64,000 nt of DNA from Mucilaginibacter gossypiicola (GTDB lineage Bacteria > Bacteroidota > Bacteroidia > Sphingobacteriales > Sphingobacteriaceae), in NCBI RefSeq assembly GCF_900110105.1, contig NZ_FOCL01000003.1, positions 1-64,000 of the forward strand. The letters are read 5' to 3'. The notes beneath the pieces are model-generated. The model was not told the origin of the DNA and did not search any database. It was given only the letters and a program-made list of their open reading frames with translations. This document shows, one piece after another, positions 63,271-64,000 of the stretch (position 1 is the first letter of the stretch; every line of letters starts with the position of its first letter). Made by a program: the position numbers and the translations under genes.

Positions 63271-63937
63271 TGGTAGTAATTTAATCTTCTGATTATTTTT
63301 TTATGAAAGTACTAACAATTTGGCAATTTTATTGCCAAATCCCTATTCTATTTTTTATACACTTTGCTACTCAGTCACTTCTCAACGTATATTTCTCATT
63401 GCTTTATCCTGATTTACAGGTCCATGCAACGTTAAAATATATTTGCAATAAAAAACCCTTCAACTAACATATCGGGTACCAAAAAAAACAATAATTGCAG
63501 TTAGAATCACGATAACTTACCCCAAAAACAACTATATATTAAACGGCCACCAATTAACACTGGGTTTCATTTTAATAAAATATGGCAGGTAATTAAGCAT
63601 AGCACTTTAAATTAGCTGGCTATCAGGTTAATTCCATATTAATTAACTATTAATATAACAAAATTTAGTAGCAAATCATGTGGCACATATTTTCACAAAT
63701 TGCATTACAAGCATTAAAATTGTAACATTATTGTAACACATCGAGCCTTTTCTTCCCACTATTTCTTTCACTAATTAGCACAAAAGCTTCAAGCCCCACA
63801 ATACGGGAATAAAATTTCACACAATGCATACATTATTCCACACCGTGTGCGCAATTAAATACACAGCGTTCTGTTTTGAAAAACACATCAAAGAAAATAA
63901 ATATCATAAAAGTTAAAATTATTCTTAAAAGTTGGAA
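63271..63937. other. 667-bp AT-rich intergenic region upstream of the pyrophosphatase gene
   Basis: No gene is visible on either strand. Apart from the inverted repeat at 63318-63340 it consists of AT-rich DNA with no terminator-like hairpin that I can support. It should carry the pyrophosphatase promoter on the minus strand and possibly the promoter of a gene starting near the right edge. Confidence 0.5.
63318..63340. promoter_or_regulatory. Perfect inverted repeat upstream of the pyrophosphatase gene
   Basis: ATTTGGCAAT (63318-63327) and ATTGCCAAAT (63331-63340) are separated by three T. The 23-bp element lies 48-70 bp before the pyrophosphatase ATG. No T-tract follows in either direction, so a protein-binding operator is more likely than a terminator. 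No cognate regulator is known to me. Confidence 0.5.
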
Positions 63938-64000
63938 ATGCCTTTTGCCGTCAAACCAACTTCTCCTATCAATTTCGTCAAGATTAAATTAAAGCCACTG
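63938..64000 (+). CDS. Possible start of a gene cut off by the right edge
   Basis: An open frame of 21 codons runs from ATG 63938 to the end of the window without a stop. It encodes MPFAVKPTSPINFVKIKLKP and one more residue. The composition is compatible with coding sequence, and it follows a long AT-rich region in which a promoter could lie. The length is far too short to be sure or to name a product. Confidence 0.3.
   Translation, partial: MPFAVKPTSPINFVKIKLKPL

Noticed and set aside
1..64000. Phosphopantetheinyl transferase, MbtH-like protein and priming sugar-phosphate transferase
   Set aside because: I looked for these expected partners and found none; they are probably elsewhere in the genome.

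Overview
The window looks like a chromosomal segment of a member of the Bacteroidota, most likely Sphingobacteriaceae (Mucilaginibacter/Pedobacter-like). The grounds are moderate G+C genes with very AT-rich intergenic DNA, a UpxY-like NusG paralogue beside an exopolysaccharide (EPS) locus, Wza/Wzc/Wzy-type EPS genes of Bacteroidota character, and nonribosomal peptide synthetases (NRPSs) whose C domains start with the SxSQERLWFID motif. The genus is an inference.

Layout, right to left, because nearly everything is on the minus strand. At the right edge lie a housekeeping inorganic pyrophosphatase (62704-63270, -), a small HTH protein (62167-62532, +) and a UpxY-like antiterminator (61525-62058, +). 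An 829-bp AT-rich gap separates these from a WcaI-like glycosyltransferase (59394-60695, -). Next comes a small unit in which two paralogous unknown proteins of about 75 aa (58363-58593 and 59159-59380, both +) flank a stand-alone receiver protein (58613-59002, -).

From 58159 down to the left edge, 24 genes all run on the minus strand with short gaps or overlaps, so this looks like one ~58-kb operon. The first part (41080-58159) is an EPS assembly locus: Wza lipoprotein, Wzc tyrosine autokinase, Wzx flippase, two hexapeptide acetyltransferases, two OafA-type acyltransferases, a Wzy-type polymerase and seven glycosyltransferases. The second part (2623-41056) is a complete NRPS locus: a type II thioesterase, a CmlA-like diiron beta-hydroxylase, three NRPSs of 2098, 4753 and 4535 aa (ten modules) and an ABC exporter. 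The third part (1-2556) returns to EPS-type genes: a GT2, a GT4 and a truncated UDP-glucuronate decarboxylase.

The assembly line reads C-A-T-C-A-T / dock-C-A-T-C-A-T-C-A-T-C-A-T-E / dock-C(D-accepting)-A-T-C-A-T-C-A-T-C-A-T-TE. Specificity codes read by eye predict X1-Val-Asp-(Pro-like)-(Lys-like)-D-Asn-Ser-(Lys-like)-Asp-X10. The first C domain suggests N-acylation, and the terminal thioesterase has cysteine in place of the usual nucleophilic serine (Cys4341). The most noteworthy points are the nesting of a decapeptide pathway inside an EPS operon beside a UpxY-type antiterminator, the Cys-TE paired with a CmlA-like hydroxylase, the ~3.9-kb duplicated module block that ends inside A domains, and the paralogue pair around the receiver protein. 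No phosphopantetheinyl transferase, MbtH-like protein or priming sugar-phosphate transferase is visible here.
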